In this document: piece after piece, positions 62,162-64,000 of the stretch | Layout of the letters: each line of letters starts with the position of its first letter | Position numbering within the stretch: the stretch's first letter is position 1 | Assembly (NCBI RefSeq): GCF_900156735.1 | Contig: NZ_FTOL01000001.1 | Location: forward strand, 930,001 to 994,000 | Length of the DNA stretch: 64,000 bases | Reading direction: 5' to 3' | Source: Chryseobacterium ureilyticum | Lineage (GTDB): Bacteria; Bacteroidota; Bacteroidia; Flavobacteriales; Weeksellaceae | Translations under genes and position numbers: made by a program | Notes under the pieces: model-generated | The model's input: the letters and a program-made list of their open reading frames with translations, nothing else | Told to the model about the DNA's origin: nothing | Databases searched by the model: none

Positions 62162-62653
62162 TTAGATCTTCAGCAATTTTCTAGCTTGCTGGAGTACAGC
62201 ATCCCGATCTTCGGAAAATGTCAGAAAGTATTGGGTCTGCCATTCCTGAGTTTTTTGAGCTTGTTTGCTTTCTGTTTTATACCAAGCTGGATAAACTCTT
62301 ATTCCTCGTTTGCCTATCTTTTTTTCGTTAGATAAAATTCCTTTTTCCAATAAAATGTTTTTAGGGAAAATAAATATCCCTGAAAGATTATCTTTAAAAG
62401 AAGCAACGAAATAAAAGTCAATATCATCAGCGATATCAAAAGGAGTTGTTTCTCCATTTTCATTTCTTTTCCAGATTGTTACAAACTGTCCCGTTTTGGT
62501 AGATGTTATTTTTGAAATCCGAAATTTTATATTCCAATTATTTACAGTAAAATTAAAACCTGAGTATTCTCTGCATTCTTTATCTTCTTCAATATTTGAA
62601 CACTTCAATCCAAGGGGCTGGAAGAGCTGTTCTTCGATGGTTTTTACATTCAC
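62162..62653 (-). CDS. MepB family protein
   Basis: This 163-residue soluble protein matches MepB, first named as the product of a gene beside the mepA multidrug pump in staphylococci. Matching parts are YSGFNFTVNNWNIKFR, TGQFVTIWKRNENGETTPFD, DIDFYFVASF and SGIFIFPKNILLEKGIL. The biochemical function is unknown. No MATE pump gene is in the window. It may follow the ATP-grasp-like gene on the same strand, but a repeat lies between them. Confidence 0.85.
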   Translation of the reverse strand: MNVKTIEEQLFQPLGLKCSNIEEDKECREYSGFNFTVNNWNIKFRISKITSTKTGQFVTIWKRNENGETTPFDIADDIDFYFVASFKDNLSGIFIFPKNILLEKGILSNEKKIGKRGIRVYPAWYKTESKQAQKTQEWQTQYFLTFSEDRDAVLQQARKLLKI

Positions 62654-62734
62654 TATATTCTTGTTTAAAGTTGGTTGCCAAATCCAAAGTAGTTGATCCT
62701 AATCTGTTCAGATAGGCTACCTTTTGATGTGTGT

Positions 62735-62793
62735 GGAACTTCCCCTCCGCTGAAAGGGTGGCAAAATTCAAAGAATTTTTGGCGGGGTGTTTT
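62735..62793. repeat. Intergenic repeat-like element (CCCCTCC...GGCGGGGTG)
   Basis: This GC-richer block contains CCCCTCCGCTGAAAGGGTGG, an inverted repeat AAAATTC/GAATTTT (62763-62779), and GGCGGGGTG. Its unusual composition and false reading frames on both strands resemble the multi-copy intergenic repeats of Bacteroidota. I see only one copy here. Confidence 0.5.
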
Positions 62794-62817
62794 AATAAGG
62801 TACAATCTTCACTTCAT

Positions 62818-64000
62818 TTATCCTTCTGCAAAAAAAGCATTAGAACTTCCAATCCAAATTGCATCTTTCTTATTGAAATCAACATTTACCATGGCTGCTT
62901 TCGTCATTCTTCCCAAGTTTTCTAATAGAATAGGGTGATCATCATTTTCTTTCCAGACGTATAATAAACGAATCTCTGCCTTTGCAAAGTCACCGTTAAT
63001 ATCCTCAAAAATAGGTTCGTAGTTTACTTTTCTTTGTAAAATATAGTTTTCCTTGTCTTTGATAGCGTCTGTAATTTCCTTTGTAGGATTCAAATTGACA
63101 CCGCCTCCAGCAAATGAAAACAGAGGTTTTAAAACAAAATCTTCAAGGTTTTCACTTTCCGGGAATTCATGTAGAAAGTAACTTTTTGGAACAAATTGAT
63201 GTTGTAACAATGGTAAAAGAAACTTTGAAATCTTAAAGAACCAGTTGGGATGAGTAATCCATTTAACCTCAACTTCTTCCCGGAAATCAAATTCAGTAAC
63301 AAGATCAGGAATTCTATCCAATTCATCAAAGATCACACGGTTGTAGATTCTTTTAATCTCTATTTGTTTACCTTTATTTTCATAAAAAAGTCTTTTACCT
63401 TCTTTCTTTATTTTGGTAAGGCAAACAGTTTTTATGCCTAATAATTTCTCTGTTAAAGCAAAATCAATCGCTGTTTTCTGTTTTTCAGGGAAAATTTCAA
63501 GAAGAATAACATGTTCGGGGTTTTCATCACCCACAATGACCTCTTTTAAATGCTGCTTAAAAGTTTCATGAGGCATGGTATTTCGAATATCAGAAAGAAA
63601 AGGATATACTTCACAGAAAGTATCTTCATAAGCTTTTTGAAAGGCATATAATGAAGGAAAAGCCTGTAATTCTATCAATTGTGGCTCAATTTCTCCATTC
63701 TCGTTTTTGCATACCCCAAAATCTATGGTAAAAAAATGCGGTTGATCCGTATCATTAGGAACTCTGCAATTGTCAGGAACAGCTTTTTGAAGAAGTTCAG
63801 CAGGAAGCGCTTTGATTTGACTGAGAATACTCTCACTTGCATCAAGTAATTTGCCTTCGAATTCTTTGGTCAGAAAAATGGGACTTTCTGAGATTCTGAA
63901 AGCCGGCTGCATACCGCTTTTTTGTGCTAAAATCTCTTTCAGCTGCTTATATTTTTCATCTGAAAACTCCTGGTTAAATTGTTTCCTGTATTTTGGGATC
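62818..64000 (-). CDS. ATP-grasp-like protein of unknown function (5' end outside window)
   Basis: The frame is open from the stop at 62818 to the window edge. An internal ATG lies at 63912, but the codons upstream (KQLKEILAQKSG and before) stay coding in character, so the gene starts right of the window. At least 393 residues are seen. FVLKPLFSFAGGGVNL near the C-terminal third resembles an ATP-grasp nucleotide loop, and QLIELQAFPSLYAFQ and KAEIRLLYVW are further conserved-looking parts. It may ligate amino acids or peptides; that is only an inference. Confidence 0.75.
   Translation of the reverse strand, partial: IPKYRKQFNQEFSDEKYKQLKEILAQKSGMQPAFRISESPIFLTKEFEGKLLDASESILSQIKALPAELLQKAVPDNCRVPNDTDQPHFFTIDFGVCKNENGEIEPQLIELQAFPSLYAFQKAYEDTFCEVYPFLSDIRNTMPHETFKQHLKEVIVGDENPEHVILLEIFPEKQKTAIDFALTEKLLGIKTVCLTKIKKEGKRLFYENKGKQIEIKRIYNRVIFDELDRIPDLVTEFDFREEVEVKWITHPNWFFKISKFLLPLLQHQFVPKSYFLHEFPESENLEDFVLKPLFSFAGGGVNLNPTKEITDAIKDKENYILQRKVNYEPIFEDINGDFAKAEIRLLYVWKENDDHPILLENLGRMTKAAMVNVDFNKKDAIWIGSSNAFFAEG

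Noticed and set aside
62589..62771. Short minus-strand frame between MepB and the ATP-grasp-like gene
   Set aside because: It overlaps the 5' end of the MepB gene and runs through a repeat-like block; its sequence looks like translated repeat, not protein.

Overview
The window looks like chromosomal DNA of a member of the Flavobacteriia (Bacteroidota), most like Chryseobacterium or a close relative in the Weeksellaceae. The basis is AT-rich sequence, starts without clear Shine-Dalgarno sites, several promoters of the Bacteroidota type (TTTG, about 19 bases, TAnnTTTG), a GLPGLI-family protein, a secreted protease with a type IX secretion (T9SS) C-terminal signal, and a KTSC-domain protein. The genus is an inference from gene content. 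I saw no tRNA, rRNA, CRISPR array, insertion sequence or prophage.

Layout. 1-5.6 kb: the end of an unrecognised gene, a sugar O-acetyltransferase, a GLPGLI protein, a fructose-6-phosphate aldolase (fsa), a DUF1905 protein, a secreted TPR protein, and peptidase E coupled to a zinc-ribbon protein. 5.7-15.1 kb: a PBP4-type D-Ala-D-Ala carboxypeptidase followed at once by a histidine kinase, then three secreted metallopeptidases (M61, M1, reprolysin-like). 15.3-24.5 kb: tatC, a DJ-1/Hsp31-like protein, a Crp/Fnr regulator, kdsD, recQ, a glycosyltransferase and lpdA. 24.7-33.6 kb: a DUF4476 protein, a small envelope protein, a CvfB-like RNA-binding protein, then a TetR-controlled RND efflux operon (TetR, TolC-like, adaptor, pump) with a clear promoter and a duplicated operator-like repeat.

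33.9-48.6 kb is accessory in character. It holds a J-domain/KTSC fusion, a retropepsin-like protease, WG-repeat and TPR/Sel1 proteins, a pair of secreted paralogues of unknown function, three tandem two-helix membrane microproteins, and a leftward run of seven genes including nudK, a TIGR01777 epimerase-like protein and an HPP-family membrane protein. 49-53 kb carries an XRE regulator, ssb, an HRDC protein, hisS and an amidinotransferase/DDAH-like enzyme.

53.3-56.7 kb is a tandem array of four related genes with the plan zinc finger, bacterial PH-like domain, SHOCT; the last copy lacks the zinc finger. 57.1-62.0 kb is a cyanophycin locus: isoaspartyl peptidase, cyanophycinase and cyanophycin synthetase, enough on paper to make the Asp-Arg polymer, cut it to dipeptides and hydrolyse these. 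A 7-bp repeat present about 14 times lies just upstream of the isoaspartyl peptidase. The window ends with a MepB-like gene and an ATP-grasp-like gene that runs off the right edge.

The most interesting items are the zinc finger/PH/SHOCT array, the heptanucleotide repeat in the cyanophycin locus, the tandem membrane microproteins, the double operator of the efflux operon, a RecQ that has lost most of its zinc ligands, and several families of short dispersed intergenic repeats.
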